A stretch of 64,000 bases of DNA from the NCBI GenBank assembly GCA_947561585.1, contig CANNZV010000499.1, forward strand, positions 1-64,000, given 5' to 3'. The first letter of the stretch is position 1; every line of letters begins with the position of its first letter. Both the position numbers and the translations under genes were made by a program. This DNA comes from Caprella mutica. Taxonomy: Eukaryota; Arthropoda; Malacostraca; Amphipoda; Caprellidae. Shown here in pieces: positions 50,401 through 60,585 of the stretch. Below the pieces are notes generated by a model. That model was given only the letters and a program-made list of their open reading frames with translations. It had not been told where the DNA came from and made no database searches.

Positions 50401-51420
50401 TTTTTCACATACAAATATCTTTCAATCAGTTAGATTATCAAAGAAATTGTCTGATTTTTATGCCTAGCTATTGCTTATTGGTGAACTTATGATTAATTTA
50501 TTAATTCAAGTAGCTATCATTATATAATATTAGTCATTAATATAATTGTATTTTTATGTATATAAATGTATGAAATCAAAATTTTGTTTATATGCTGTTC
50601 AGGGTTTATCAAGGTAGGTTTCCTCCAAAGTGGGAAACTGAAAACCATTTGGGGGAATCCTAAATTAGCTATTCTTATTACTCATCCAAGGACTTTATGA
50701 TGTCTGTATCCTCCTTTGATTTATAATTAATAATTACTTTACCAATCAACATAGCTAAAATTCCACTTGACTTAGCTAGAATATTACTCTTAAAGGGAAA
50801 AAATTCCATTTACAAGTCACAGTTGGTGGAATTTACCATGAATTATAGTCTGGGCTATGTCTAATCTAAACGACTGAATGCGTTTTGCAATGTCTGTTAA
50901 CGTTTCTTGTAATTATTCAATTTACTTATACAGATGAAATACATTTTGTTTTTATTAAATACTTCTATTCATTTGAATAGTGATAACAGTTTAAATTATT
51001 TTGCATTTGTAAGGTGTTGGTGGAAATGCTCCTTGTACTACTTAATTTCTATTTTAATCCTTAATGAAGATCTAAATGTTAATTATCCTTTTTATTTCAG
51101 TTATGATCCTTGATGTCTGTATTCTCAACACCCATCAGCATGGCTGCTCCACCCCACTCAACAGCAAATAGAATGGCGAATGTAGCTACATCTTATCGAC
51201 ACCTTGATATGACATCGATAGTCCTACTGCAGGAGAGATAAATGTAAGATGATGCACATTCAATGATTAACAGCCTTGGTGCTCATGATGTAACCTATTG
51301 AGATCCATGGTACCTTGTCTGTTGTTATTTGTGTACATCTCTTAACTGAACTACAAGCAGTTTCTTCATGAAATCACACATCTCTTGATATATTTCACTT
51401 GATAAGTGTAAGTATTGCAA
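50401..51420. other. Non-coding stretch inside the 13.6-kb insertion
   Basis: No gene, no element ends. Confidence 0.45.
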
Positions 51421-51424
51421 CAAG

Positions 51425-51845
51425 CATTACATGCATCCCCTTGAAATCGAGGGAATATCCATTCACTTTCATATTTCCATTCCCTCGTTAATGAGGGGAT
51501 AACTGTTTTGATATTCCCTTTCTCTTCCCCTAGGGAAGATTCCAGGAATATTTATATTTTAATTCCCTCTTGTTCCCCTTGATATCGAGGGAATATCCAT
51601 TCACTTTCATATTTTTATTCCCTTGTTAATGAGGGGATAACTGATTTGATATTCCCTTTCTGTTCCCTTGATATCCAGGGAATATTTATATTTTTATTCC
51701 CTCTTGTTCCCCTTGATATCGAGGGAATATCCATTCACTTTCATATTTTCATTCCCTTGTTAACAAGGGGATAACTGTTTTGATATTCCCTTTCTGTAGA
51801 GTTGATATTGAGGCAATATTGTGTATGATATTCCCCAATATTGAC
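51425..51845. repeat. Tandem repeat of about 130-145 bp, 3 copies
   Basis: Blocks sharing gagggaatatccattcactt, aggggataactg and gatattccctttct begin near 51437, 51582 and 51713. Confidence 0.88.
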
Positions 51846-51899
51846 ACAATATTGGGGCAATATTGTCCTAATAATTTTTGCTTCGTGGGCCTCGTTTGA

Positions 51900-52726
51900 A
51901 AATGATGAAACAACAATGTTTCAACGTTGGGTAGCAACGTTGTATTAACCTTGTCAAATTATGTCTATCCTACGTCGCAGTCGAACGTTGGCACTATGTT
52001 GTTTCAACATTGTAACAGTGTCGTTTGGAAATGACGAAACAACATTGTTTCAACGTTGAATTAACAACGTAGTTTTAACCTTGTGTTTTAATGTCTAAAC
52101 AAAGTCGTAATCGAACATTGGCACGATGTTGTTTCGTCATTGTATCAACATTGTACAGATGTCGGAACCCAAACATAAGTTTGGCAACCAACGTAGTTCG
52201 AATGTTGTCTTTCGACGTCGTATTTTTTTCCAAAAACCGACAATCAGACAACGTTAAAAACTGATGTTGTACCAACGTTCATACAACCAATAAACGATGC
52301 TCAGCCAACATCGTGACGACGTTGTTTTGTCATTGTATCAACATTGTACAGATGTCGGAAAACAAACATAAGGTTGGCAACCAACGTTGTTCGAATGTTG
52401 TCTTTCGACGTCGTATTTTTTTTCCAAAAACCGACAATCAGACAACGTTGAAAACTGATGTTGTACCAACGTTCAGACAACCAAGAAACGATGCTCAGCC
52501 AACATCGTGACGACGTTGTTTTGTCATTGTATCAACATTGTACAGATGTCGGAAAACAAACATAAGGTTGGCAACCAACGTTGTTCGAATGTTGTCTTTC
52601 GACGTCGTATTTTTTTTCCAAAAACCGACAATCAGACAACGTTGAAAACTGATGTTGTACCAACGTTCAGACAACCAAGAAACGATGCTCAGCCAACATC
52701 GTGACGACGTTGATTTGCTGCTTGGG
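51900..52726. repeat. 194-bp subterminal repeats of the 13.6-kb insertion
   Basis: Units begin near 52119, 52313 and 52507 with gacgttgttttgtcattgta and contain cagatgtcgg, ttcgaatgttgtctttcgac and caaaaaccgacaatcagaca. The last unit is cut at the inverted terminus, where gacgacgttg runs straight into atttgctgcttggg. The two central units are nearly identical. The array is also rich in caacgttg palindromes (51900-52110). Confidence 0.93.
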
Positions 52727-52727
52727 T

Positions 52728-55205
52728 AGCGAAGGAATGAGAGCTCTGTTCGTCGATTATGGCGTAGCCTAGAATCTTTCTGTTTGTAAAGTTGGGTGCA
52801 GTTATTTCAACCAAGAGGGTTTTACTGCAACTCAATCCGCCAACTCCACACACGGAGGTGCAAAGCGAAGAATTCGAATTGTTCCCCTCGGATGAGTAAG
52901 AACCCATATATCTAGCTGAGTTGGATTGCTCGTTCCGATTCCAATTTTCAGTTCGGTTTCTCTGAAAGTGGTTCTGCTTGGGACTAGTCCTGAACTTTGT
53001 ATGCATGGCTGTTACGTGCTTATCAGAGCTACACTTGATGCACTTAATGACGCACTTGCATTCGTTCGCCCTGTGTTTGCCAAGGCAATTGAAACACAGA
53101 TTAAAGTTGGCGATGAGTTGTTTCCTCGCTTGAAGTGGGAGGTCCATGAACATCTTACATTGGTCCAAACTATGCGATGAGGAACGATGTAGTGGGCACG
53201 AAAAAACAGCGGTGTGGTCTTCGCGTAAGAAAACAGGTTCTTCTCGGCCTGTCTTCATAGTAGTCACATTTGTGCTTCTCTGTTGACTGTTTGAGGGACA
53301 CGATTGTGAGACGAGATCGGAGCACAGGTTGTCTGAAACCTGCTCCAGGAAGTGGCAGAAATAACTGAAGTCCGGGTTGCAGTTGATTCTTCGGGTGTGG
53401 TCAGATTTACGATTTCGCCACATGTTGTTAACAAATGTAGGTAACTTTTTCCTAATAGATTCCATTCCAGATGGGTGATCGAACGTTCGTAGGTCTTGAA
53501 CGTTATCCATATGAGCGAGTATGACCTGGCATAAGTCGCTCAGCTCCCTCAATTTAGTTGCTACTAAGGTGTCGTCTTCATTGCCTTTGATCTCTGGGAA
53601 CTTCTGTAGTCTTTTGCGCAGTTCATGAGATATCTCTTCTTCCGTTCCGAATCTTTTCTGAAGTTTATCCAAGATAGTTTGCAGCGCTACGTTCGAGTCG
53701 TTTATGTAGGCGGTTTTAAATACTTGTACGACTTTTCTTGGTGCGCCGATTGTATGAGCTTCCAAAATATCAATTTTGTCAACTGGGTCTAGCTTCAGAT
53801 GGTCCATTCTATTTGTCAGTGATGATATCCAAGCATGGTAGATATACGAGTCGCCGTTGAATGGCGCTGGTGGATACTTCTTCAACTCCATCATGGCTAA
53901 GTACCTCGTATTGCAGTTTAGAGATTCTCTTATTTCGGAGTTGAATCCCCAAACGTACGGGTTAAAGGCAGGTGGAGCAGGGTTAAAGGCAGGTGGAGCA
54001 GGGTTGAAGGCAGGTGGAGCAGGGTTGAAGGCAGGTGGAGCAGGGTTGAGGGCAGGTGGAGCAGGGTTGAAGGCAGGTGGAGCAGGGTTGAAGGCAGGTG
54101 GAGCAGGGTTGAAGGCAGGTGGAGCAGGGTTGAAGGCAGGTGGAGCAGGGTTGAAGGCAGGTGGAGCAGGGTTGAAGGCAGGTGGAGCAGGGTTGAAGGC
54201 AGGTGGAGCTGGGTTGAAGGCAGGTGGAGCAGGGTTGAAGGCAGGTGGAGCAGGGTTGAAGGCAGGTGGAGCAGGGTTGAAGGCAGGTGGAGCAGGGTTG
54301 AATGCAGGTGGAGCAGTGAGGACAGGAGGAGCAGTGAGGACAGGAGGAGCAGTGAGGACAGGAGGAGCAGTGAGGACAGGAGGAGCAGTGAGGACAGGAG
54401 GAGCAGTGAGGACAGGAGGAGCAGTGAGGGCGGGAGGAGCAGTGAGGGCGGGAGGAGCAGGGTTGAGGATATCTTCTACTACTTCGCTAAATGCGAACTT
54501 AGGGAGATCTGCATATGAACGGGATATTTCGCTATCGTAGTGAAGAGTTAGTTTCGATTTGTCGTATGCACTAGGCTGGAGCCAACTCTCGACCAAATTC
54601 TCGTCTTCCAGATCTAAGTCGCTTATGCTTGAAGAAACGCTGCCAGATTCTTCTTTTTCTAGTTCGACTTTAAGTAGAGCAATTTCTTCTTTGGCCTTCA
54701 GCTCCCTCCTTTCCAGTGCTATCTCTTTTCGCAAGGTAGTTTGCTTAATTTCAGCGATTTTCAATTGGCTTCTTATTTCTTTGGCCTTCAGAACGCTGGA
54801 GTAACTTGAAAGGAGACTCGTTTTGGATATCGTGGATGTGCCTCTCAGAGTATCATTGCACTTTTTTAACAGCTGAAATCCATGATCGGTAGACTCCATC
54901 AAATTTTCTCGTTGCAATTAGGCTGTTTTGAGTTCGTTGATGGAGCCTAAGTTTTCTAGAGCTTGGGTGAACAGTTCATACTGTTCTCTGTAGTGGGTCC
55001 ACCTTTCCTTGAGATTGCGATTCAGAATCTTCAAGTGGCCGTGTTCTTTCCTTCGTGGAGTGAACTCTATTTGGCTTATCTCAGCGCAGATTTCTTCGAG
55101 CTCAGGAATTGAGTTTTTGTAACAATTTTCTGCAACGGGAGGCGGGGGCTGCCGTGTTCTCTTACCGATCGCACCGGTATGCTCCAAGCGGTCGCTGGTA
55201 GACAT
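52728..55205 (-). pseudogene. gag: BEL/Pao Gag and N-terminal half of protease
   Basis: This frame encodes the structural protein of the retrotransposon particle and the start of its aspartic protease. The ATG at 55205 lies about 80 bp after the 5' LTR. An in-frame TAA at 54920-54918 breaks the frame after 95 codons; the next 730 codons are open in the same frame. Counting from that stop, residues about 15-100 are charged and helix-prone, 155-320 are proline-rich repeats, about 345-520 form the conserved gag domain, and two zinc knuckles follow (CFNCLGKHRANEC, then CIKCSSDKHVTAMH). YAIIDEQSS near 718 holds the protease active-site aspartate. The 13.6-kb insertion cuts the frame about ten codons later. 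Apart from the stop and the insertion no damage is seen. Confidence 0.93.
53960..54470 (-). repeat. Two in-frame minisatellites inside gag
   Basis: On the minus strand 21-bp units encode PAPPAFN about 16 times, and 18-bp units encode TAPPVL-type hexapeptides about 8 times. Both unit lengths are multiples of three, so copy number can change without breaking the frame. The opposite strand shows a shadow frame of glycine-alanine repeats. Confidence 0.95.
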
Positions 55206-55266
55206 TATTTGTTTGATTGGGATTTGTTCGATCTTCGAACTAGGAAGTTCTCCTTATTACAGCCTC

Positions 55267-55284
55267 ACTCGTTAACTTGGTTAC
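55267..55284 (-). promoter_or_regulatory. Candidate primer-binding site of the BEL/Pao element
   Basis: The minus strand directly after the 5' LTR reads gtaaccaagttaacgagt. This is the expected place for tRNA priming. I could not match the tRNA. Confidence 0.5.
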
Positions 55285-56230
55285 TGTACCGAAAGGGTCT
55301 CTTAACAGATAACGAGGTAAATGAATGTAGCCGTCTTGGTATATTTATTCACTCACGCTCGTAACCTGAAAACGATAAGTTTTTTCAGATAACGAAAATA
55401 TTAAACAAATAAAATAACAGACATTGAGGATTTTATCTAATTATTCTACAAGAGCTACTCTTCAAAGTTATCCATCATAGCTACCTATCAAGACGAAAGA
55501 GTCTACAAATTCAATCGTCCATGATCGGTAACCGCGAATGAGACTACAATGCAGATTTCACCCCATAACAAACTCAAAAAAAAAAATAAACTTACCAAGT
55601 TAGTGCACGAGTAATAGCGTGTAAGGTTTTTGAGAAGTAGAATCTTTCACAGAACACAAGTTATAAGTTAATACGTACGTTATGAATATAATGCCTGGAA
55701 CAAAATAAAGGTTTCATGGCTATGGTAAATGGAACAAAATACTGACATATGAAGCGACAAATGAAATACATGAATAAAAAAGGAACTTTAGTAAAGTATC
55801 GAAATTATGATGACTGGTATATACCAGGGCTACCTACTACTAAATCTAACAAATAAAAGAAAAATATCTGGTGCCACACTAGCGTGACAGACCGCTAAAT
55901 ACCTTCGCTGTCCTAAAGCTGATAAAGAGTGATGTAATTCAGATCTGATTGATTAGTAAGAAAATTTGAGGAGATAAGTATTGGTTATGAATTGGGTTTG
56001 GTAATAATTAGAATTTATAAGAATAAGAAAAAATAAATGCTACCTTAACAATAAGCACTCGGCTAATCACATATATGCTACGAGCACGGAGACTCTTTTT
56101 TTAATGTCAGTTTCACGCCGGTGAAAATCTATTATAGACATACAGAAACTAATACCCTAAAATGAATTTGGAAATTACCCTAAATTTAGTTTTATGAGGA
56201 AAAATAGAAATTATCATGGTGAACATGACA
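55285..56230 (-). repeat. 5' LTR of the BEL/Pao element
   Basis: 946 bp, nearly identical to 34192-35135, two bases longer because of a longer A-run near 55577. It would carry the element's promoter. Confidence 0.97.
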
Positions 56231-56235
56231 ACGAT
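56231..56235. repeat. Target-site duplication acgat (right, BEL)
   Basis: Matches 34187-34191. Confidence 0.9.
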
Positions 56236-56722
56236 AGTATGTTTGTTGTTTTCATATTAATTTATGAATTCAGTTATCAATTTTTGTTTGCGTCAAATTG
56301 GTGAAAAGATCATGTATAAAACTGGAGAAAAAGCCTCCGGACAAAAGCCCCCTCCGGACAAAAACTCCCTCCGGACAAATTTGGATTTGGGATTTTGTCC
56401 TAGACCCATAAAACTGTCATACAAGACCTTTATTTTTAGAACAAAGTCTTCTTGTTTACGAATTCACATAATCTTTTCACCAATTTGACGCAAATAAAAC
56501 TTGATTACTGCTTACATTAATTAATATGAAAATAACAAACATACTCACGTACATGCTAATAAGTGCAAGTTCTTCCGCTAAGGGTCGCTACTTTTATTAT
56601 ATACTTTTATATGAGCATTTCAAAATTAAACGAACATTCAAATATTACATAATTAAATATTCAGAATTGATTTAAAAACAAATTTGGCGATTGTTTGATT
56701 TTGACTTAACTATCCCTTCAAG
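56236..56722. mobile_element. Right part of the foldback element split by BEL
   Basis: An inner pair (gtatgtttgttgttttcat near 56238 and atgaaaataacaaacatac ending near 56545, then aattggtgaaaagat and atcttttcaccaatt) surrounds a loop with three gcctccggacaaa-like copies near 56333-56380. The outer part pairs with 34018-34186. Confidence 0.78.
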
Positions 56723-56990
56723 GAAGGTGTTTTTTTAAAATTCAATTGTACTGATGATAATAATTGAAGTTACATTTTGAACACCTAAATTAACACCTAA
56801 GCACAGCACATTTATGCCCATCACACACTGACATTAAAATAAAATTAATGTCATTTTGATGTCAGCTCTGAAAGAGGAAACTTGTAGGGATGTGTTGGAC
56901 GGTAGAAAATAGTAATAAGTAAATTATATCGTAGTAAAACAGTCTCTCCTATTCGCATTATAATTTATTACTATTGTTATTATCTGTTGA
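56723..56990. other. Non-coding spacer
   Basis: Nothing recognised. Confidence 0.4.
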
Positions 56991-56999
56991 GTTAGATCA

Positions 57000-57672
57000 G
57001 ACAGGTGCCTTTTATATGTTGATGTAGATAAGTGACTCTACTTTTACCTGTTGATGTAAATAAGTGACTCTACTTTCACCTGTTGATGTAGATAAGTGAT
57101 TCTACTTTTACCTGTTGATGTAGATAAGTGATTCTACTTTTACCTGTTGATGTAGATAAGTGATTCTACTTTTACCGGTTGATGTAATTAAGTGACTCTA
57201 TTTTTACCTGTTGATGTAGATAAGTGACTCTGCTTTCACCTGTTGATGTAGATAAGTGACTATACTTTTAACTGTTGATGTAAATAAGTGACTATACTTT
57301 CACCTGTTGATGTAGATAAGTGACTCTACTTTTACATGTTGATGTAGATAAGTGACTCTACTTTTAAATGTTGATGTAGATAAGCGACTCTACTTTCACT
57401 AGTTGATGTAGATAAGTGACTCTACTTTTACATGTTGATGTAGATAAGTGACTTTACTTTTACCTGTTGATGTAGATAAGTGACTTTACTTTTACCTGTT
57501 GATGAAGGACAAGTAACCCCTGTTCACCTGTTGATGTAGGATAAGCTGTCCCCTGTTCACCTGTTGATGTAGGACAAGCTGTCCCCTGTTCACCTGTTGA
57601 TGTAGGACAAGTGTATCCTGTTTACCTGTTGATGTAGGACAAATGTCCCCTGTTCACCTGTTGATGTAGGAC
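57000..57672. repeat. 32-33 bp minisatellite, about 21 copies, at a GPCR exon edge
   Basis: The unit is close to tgatgtagataagtgactct plus acttttacctgt; the last six units have ggacaagtgtcccctgttc variants. On the minus strand, which is the gene's sense, most units read caacag followed by gtaaaag or gtgaac, a good match to a 5' splice donor. The array directly follows the helix-6 exon. Confidence 0.93.
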
Positions 57673-57777
57673 AACAAGTCCGCTGCTGTTGCCACGTATT
57701 TCAGGGAGGTTCAGCACCAGGATGGGGGCCCAGCAGATGATGAAGAAGATCACCACCGTCACCAGCATGGTCACCAC
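57658..57777 (-). CDS. Exon of a rhodopsin-family GPCR, transmembrane helix 6
   Basis: On the minus strand a pyrimidine-rich tract ending in ctctccag precedes a frame that starts VVTMLVTVVIFFIICWAP and continues ILVLNL. The hydrophobic run and the CWxP motif are the hallmark of helix 6 in class A G-protein-coupled receptors of the plasma membrane. G+C content and codon use differ sharply from the A+T-rich surroundings. The 3' end is uncertain: the frame stays open through about 16 more codons to a donor-like site (caacag|gtgaac) that is already the first unit of the minisatellite, giving 40 codons in phase 0. An earlier donor may be the real one. Helix 7 was not found to the left, where the minisatellite and the BEL element lie. 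The ligand class cannot be told. I infer a real host exon, possibly of a peptide receptor. Confidence 0.72.
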
Positions 57778-57784
57778 CTGGAGA

Positions 57785-57990
57785 GGAGGGAGGGGAATGG
57801 GATTAGTAACTTAAATAAAATTATTATCATTGTTAATTTGTTCTGAAGGATTGGGGCTAAATATAGTTATTACTTTTTTAAATTACAAAAGTCCCGTTAC
57901 ATTTCAAATTTCATACCTCAAATACCTCCGGGAGTGGGATTTTGAGTGAAATTAAAAAAACTTTTGCTATATAATACAACAATTATTAAT
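57785..57990. other. Intron sequence of the GPCR gene
   Basis: Contains the acceptor pyrimidine tract next to the exon; otherwise A+T-rich and unremarkable. Confidence 0.4.
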
Positions 57991-57994
57991 ATAT

Positions 57995-58550
57995 GAAGAC
58001 ATCATATAATTCAATGTGGTCATATTTTTCGACGATGACACTATCCAAACGAGATTGGAAGATCTTGCATACCTTCCTGATGAAGTCCTTTCTCATAAAC
58101 ACCCATTTGCGGTTCACAGAAGCTTTAAGCTCATCTGTATTACTGTAGCGCCTCTAACAAGACTTTCCTTCAATATACATTCATACGCTGAAGTCGAGGG
58201 GGTTCAAATCTGGCGATTGCGGAGGCCAAAAGTCTTTGGAGTAGAAACTCATACTGGTTTCCTGCCATTTCTGCACAATATTTGCCAAGTGTGTTCGTGG
58301 CCTGTCCTGCTGAAATACCTACTCTGTCTTTTTGGTTGTTTTCTGAACACATGAGAGAAATTTCGTTTCTAGAATTTCTTTGTAAACAATGGAGGTTAGC
58401 CTGCATCTCCGTTCAAATCACATGAGGGCATCTTTGCCCTCATGATGATAGATGCTGGATGATTGGTGGTTGACACGTACTCGAATATATTCAGAAACAT
58501 TATTTCTAAAGTTTACGAAAACTAAGTTGACCTTGAATGTTTACTCACCG
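57995..58550 (-). pseudogene. Dead Tc1/mariner-superfamily transposase fragment
   Basis: On the minus strand the frame reads FQQDRPRTHLANIVQKW, then a diverged stretch, then FWPPQSPDLNPLDFSV, a TGA where a tryptophan is expected, and later a second stop (TAG). It goes on through ELKASVNRKWVFMRKDF to near 57995. QD..(R/P)TH and SPDLNPLDF are the blocks around the second and third catalytic acidic residues of Tc1/mariner DDE transposases. Further upstream, to about 58550, similarity is weak and broken by a stop. No inverted ends were identified. It lies in the intron between the two putative GPCR exons, on the same strand. Confidence 0.8.
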
Positions 58551-59172
58551 TAGAAAGTGAGAATTCGATTACCTTCTTTCCTTCTAATTATTCAACAGAC
58601 GTGTATTAATTTCCAAATGTTTCTTAGACATTCCATTACTTTATATGGGTTTGTGGAACGTCTTAAACCTCCCATACTCTTGACCACCCAGTAATATTTT
58701 TTTTTGCCAGTCTCGTCATTTTCTGCTCAATATAATTTTCAAGACATTCTTGATGGTTCCACGCCTATTTATTTGGGTCCTTCTTAAGCGAGCATGATCA
58801 TGGAGTTACTCTGAGTTATTCAAAAGTTGAGAAACCAGATAGACAGTCATTCTGCTGACTTTGACTGCTTCACAATGTTAGTTTGCTCATTCCCTGCTTT
58901 TAACAAAGTGGATTCTTAAATTCTTTTTGTTTCCATTACGCTGTATCTAAAATTTTGAAACTTTTAAGGAATCATGATAATATCTGTAATAGATTTCATT
59001 TGCACAAATATAAACAATAATCTATGAATTATTATCAATGATAAGAATAAGAACTGTAACTGGACTTTCGCTAAGCCAAGTAAACGCTATCTGTTATATA
59101 ACTAATTAACTATACTTCAATTTCAGGAGTATAAGGAATAATATTAACAAAATATTAATATTTGAAACTCAC
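58551..59172. other. Intron sequence, nothing recognised
   Basis: A+T-rich. It may hold more of the decayed transposon, but no motif is clear. Confidence 0.4.
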
Positions 59173-59239
59173 TTGCTCCTTTTCTTTATTTTCATTATTT
59201 GCTTTATTTGTTTTATGGTCAATTACCGACCGATTGGAC
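59173..59239 (-). CDS. Putative GPCR exon, third intracellular loop
   Basis: This 67-bp segment on the minus strand is bounded by an acceptor (ttttttctcag) and a strong donor (gtgagt). After one base that completes a split codon it reads SNRSVIDHKTNKANNENKEK and then EQ. The donor falls in phase 0, so the frame joins directly to the helix-6 exon at 57777. A charged, lysine-rich, flexible stretch just before helix 6 is what the end of the third intracellular loop looks like. The composition is plain A+T-rich, so the call rests on splice sites, phase and position. Exons for helices 1-5 would lie to the right; none was recognised. Confidence 0.5.
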
Positions 59240-60390
59240 CTGAGAAAAAAGAAAGATTATTAGATTAAAGAGAAAGATTATTGGATTAATATAATCAGTC
59301 CTGTTTTGCGATTGTATAAAATGGAAGGGCTCTTTAAACTGTTGCAGTGAGAGTTTCAATTGTTTGTCTTTCTTTGCTTGGACAGATGCTGTCACTGCTT
59401 GGCATCGAACATATAAATTCCAATAAAAAATTATGCAGTATTTTCAGTTAATTAAGTTCGAAAATTTCACTCACATTTAATTAAGCTTAATTAATCATAT
59501 GTTGAGATTAATTCTACTCGGTTCTAGGTATATTCCACCCCAGTATATTCCACCCTAGGCTTATTCCACCCCTATGATAATGCTCATTTGGGTGAAAATA
59601 ATAAGTCAAAGATTATATTTTTAGATGGCTATTGGTTGAATACTAAGTAGTTATGAGAAATAAGTCAGACAATATCATGAGAGATTTGGACAATATTTAG
59701 AGGCAGCTCAAGTCAATTGAAATTTTATCCTTATAGACCAAAATACAAATTAAAATAATATAGTAGTTTATTTAAAAGCTTACATGTTGAGCAAGTTAAC
59801 ATTAATTCCTTCTAAACATGAAACTTCTGTATAAGCTCGCCTTTTACAACAATGGTTGGAAGAAGTGTGGTGGGATTCGGCTTTTCTCTTTCCATGTAAA
59901 AAAAGCAAAAATATCCCCAGTCTAAAAATCCTGTGTAATAATCCCCACCTAATGGTTAAAAAAACAATAAGCATGTAAAATACTCTCGATGTAATAAATA
60001 GCCTTCGGTCAAAAACAATTTTACACAACTTTCATTCGAAGTCAAGATAGATACCAAATTCAAAATAAAAATAAAAATATGAATAACAAGAAGTACTTTA
60101 TGACATCATCTTTCAGTTAATATCGCTGTTGTGTTAGTGATAGTGAAGATAATCAGCTTGCTATTGTAAAACAAAATACCTCAACTGATAAAGAGCGTTC
60201 ACACAACCTTTCCTTCTGCTGTTCTGAAACATGTGTAGTGAAAATTAAATACTTAAACAGTTTGTGATCAACAAAGGATTTATTTGCTACAATGAAAATG
60301 CAAGTTACCTAGTATTATATAAAAGATAAATAAATAATTAACATTTATAACTAACAAACCTAACCCGAAATTGGGGTGGAATATAAGTTG
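59240..60390. other. Probable intron or intergenic DNA
   Basis: No convincing exon. tattccacccc occurs three times at 59530-59575 and its inverse ggggtggaata occurs at 60373, possibly the two ends of a worn MITE. Confidence 0.4.
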
Positions 60391-60394
60391 TGAC

Positions 60395-60585
60395 TAAGTT
60401 TACTCATCTGTTGTGATTAAGTTTACTTATCTGTTGTGATTAAATTTACTCATCTGTTGTGATTCAATTTACTCATATGTTGTGACTAAGTTTACTCATC
60501 TGTTGTGACTAAGTTTACTCATATGTTGTGATTATGTATGCTCATATATTGAGACTAAGTATACTCATATGTTTTTTCGACGTTC
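60395..60585. repeat. 23-bp tandem repeat, about 8 copies
   Basis: The unit is close to actcatctgttgtgattaag plus ttt, degrading toward 60585. Confidence 0.9.

Larger units (their letters stand above)
39098..52726. mobile_element. 13.6-kb TA-flanked non-autonomous transposon-like insertion
   Basis: It interrupts the BEL protease region. The left end cccaggcagcaaaacaacg is the inverse of the right end cgttgatttgctgcttggg, with two mismatches. TA lies on both sides (39096-39097 and 52727-52728). Removing it with one TA leaves the gag-pol frame continuous, so the boundaries are firm. Next to the left end is a 61-bp satellite; next to the right end are 194-bp repeats. Both share acaac/gttgt words with the termini. 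No frame inside resembles a transposase or any other enzyme. Its superfamily is not established: TA duplications occur in several. Confidence 0.85.
34192..56230 (-). mobile_element. BEL/Pao LTR retrotransposon with nested 13.6-kb insertion
   Basis: Two LTRs (34192-35135 and 55285-56230) start with TG and end with CA and are flanked by the 5-bp duplication acgat. On the minus strand the order is 5' LTR, primer site, gag-protease (55205 to 52728), insertion (52726-39098), protease end, RT, RNase H, integrase (39096-35254), purine tract, 3' LTR. The domain order and the gag, zinc-knuckle and integrase signatures are those of BEL/Pao. Without the insertion the element is about 8.4 kb, which is normal. 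I noted only three or four differences between the LTRs, so it inserted recently and the nested insertion is younger still. Confidence 0.97.

Noticed and set aside
52313..52704. Two identical 65-codon frames
   Set aside because: They are the same segment of the 194-bp subterminal repeat, read twice.
53857..54540. Glycine-alanine repeat protein on the plus strand
   Set aside because: Antisense shadow of the proline-rich repeats of gag.
10092..57672. Possible CRISPR-like regular arrays
   Set aside because: All arrays are head-to-tail units without unique spacers, in a eukaryotic context; they are minisatellites.
59780..60028. Minus-strand frame with aromatic residues as a further GPCR exon
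   Set aside because: An acceptor-like tract exists near 59950, but the frame meets a stop before the good donor at 59783 and shows no helix-like conserved motif.
60215..60235. Possible 16-bp microexon encoding NSRRK
   Set aside because: It follows a tttcag acceptor and would suit the loop before helix 6, but its phase does not fit the exon at 59239 and it is too short to support.
59525..60390. MITE with tattccacccc ends
   Set aside because: Only short matching words are visible and no duplication could be set, so I did not call boundaries.
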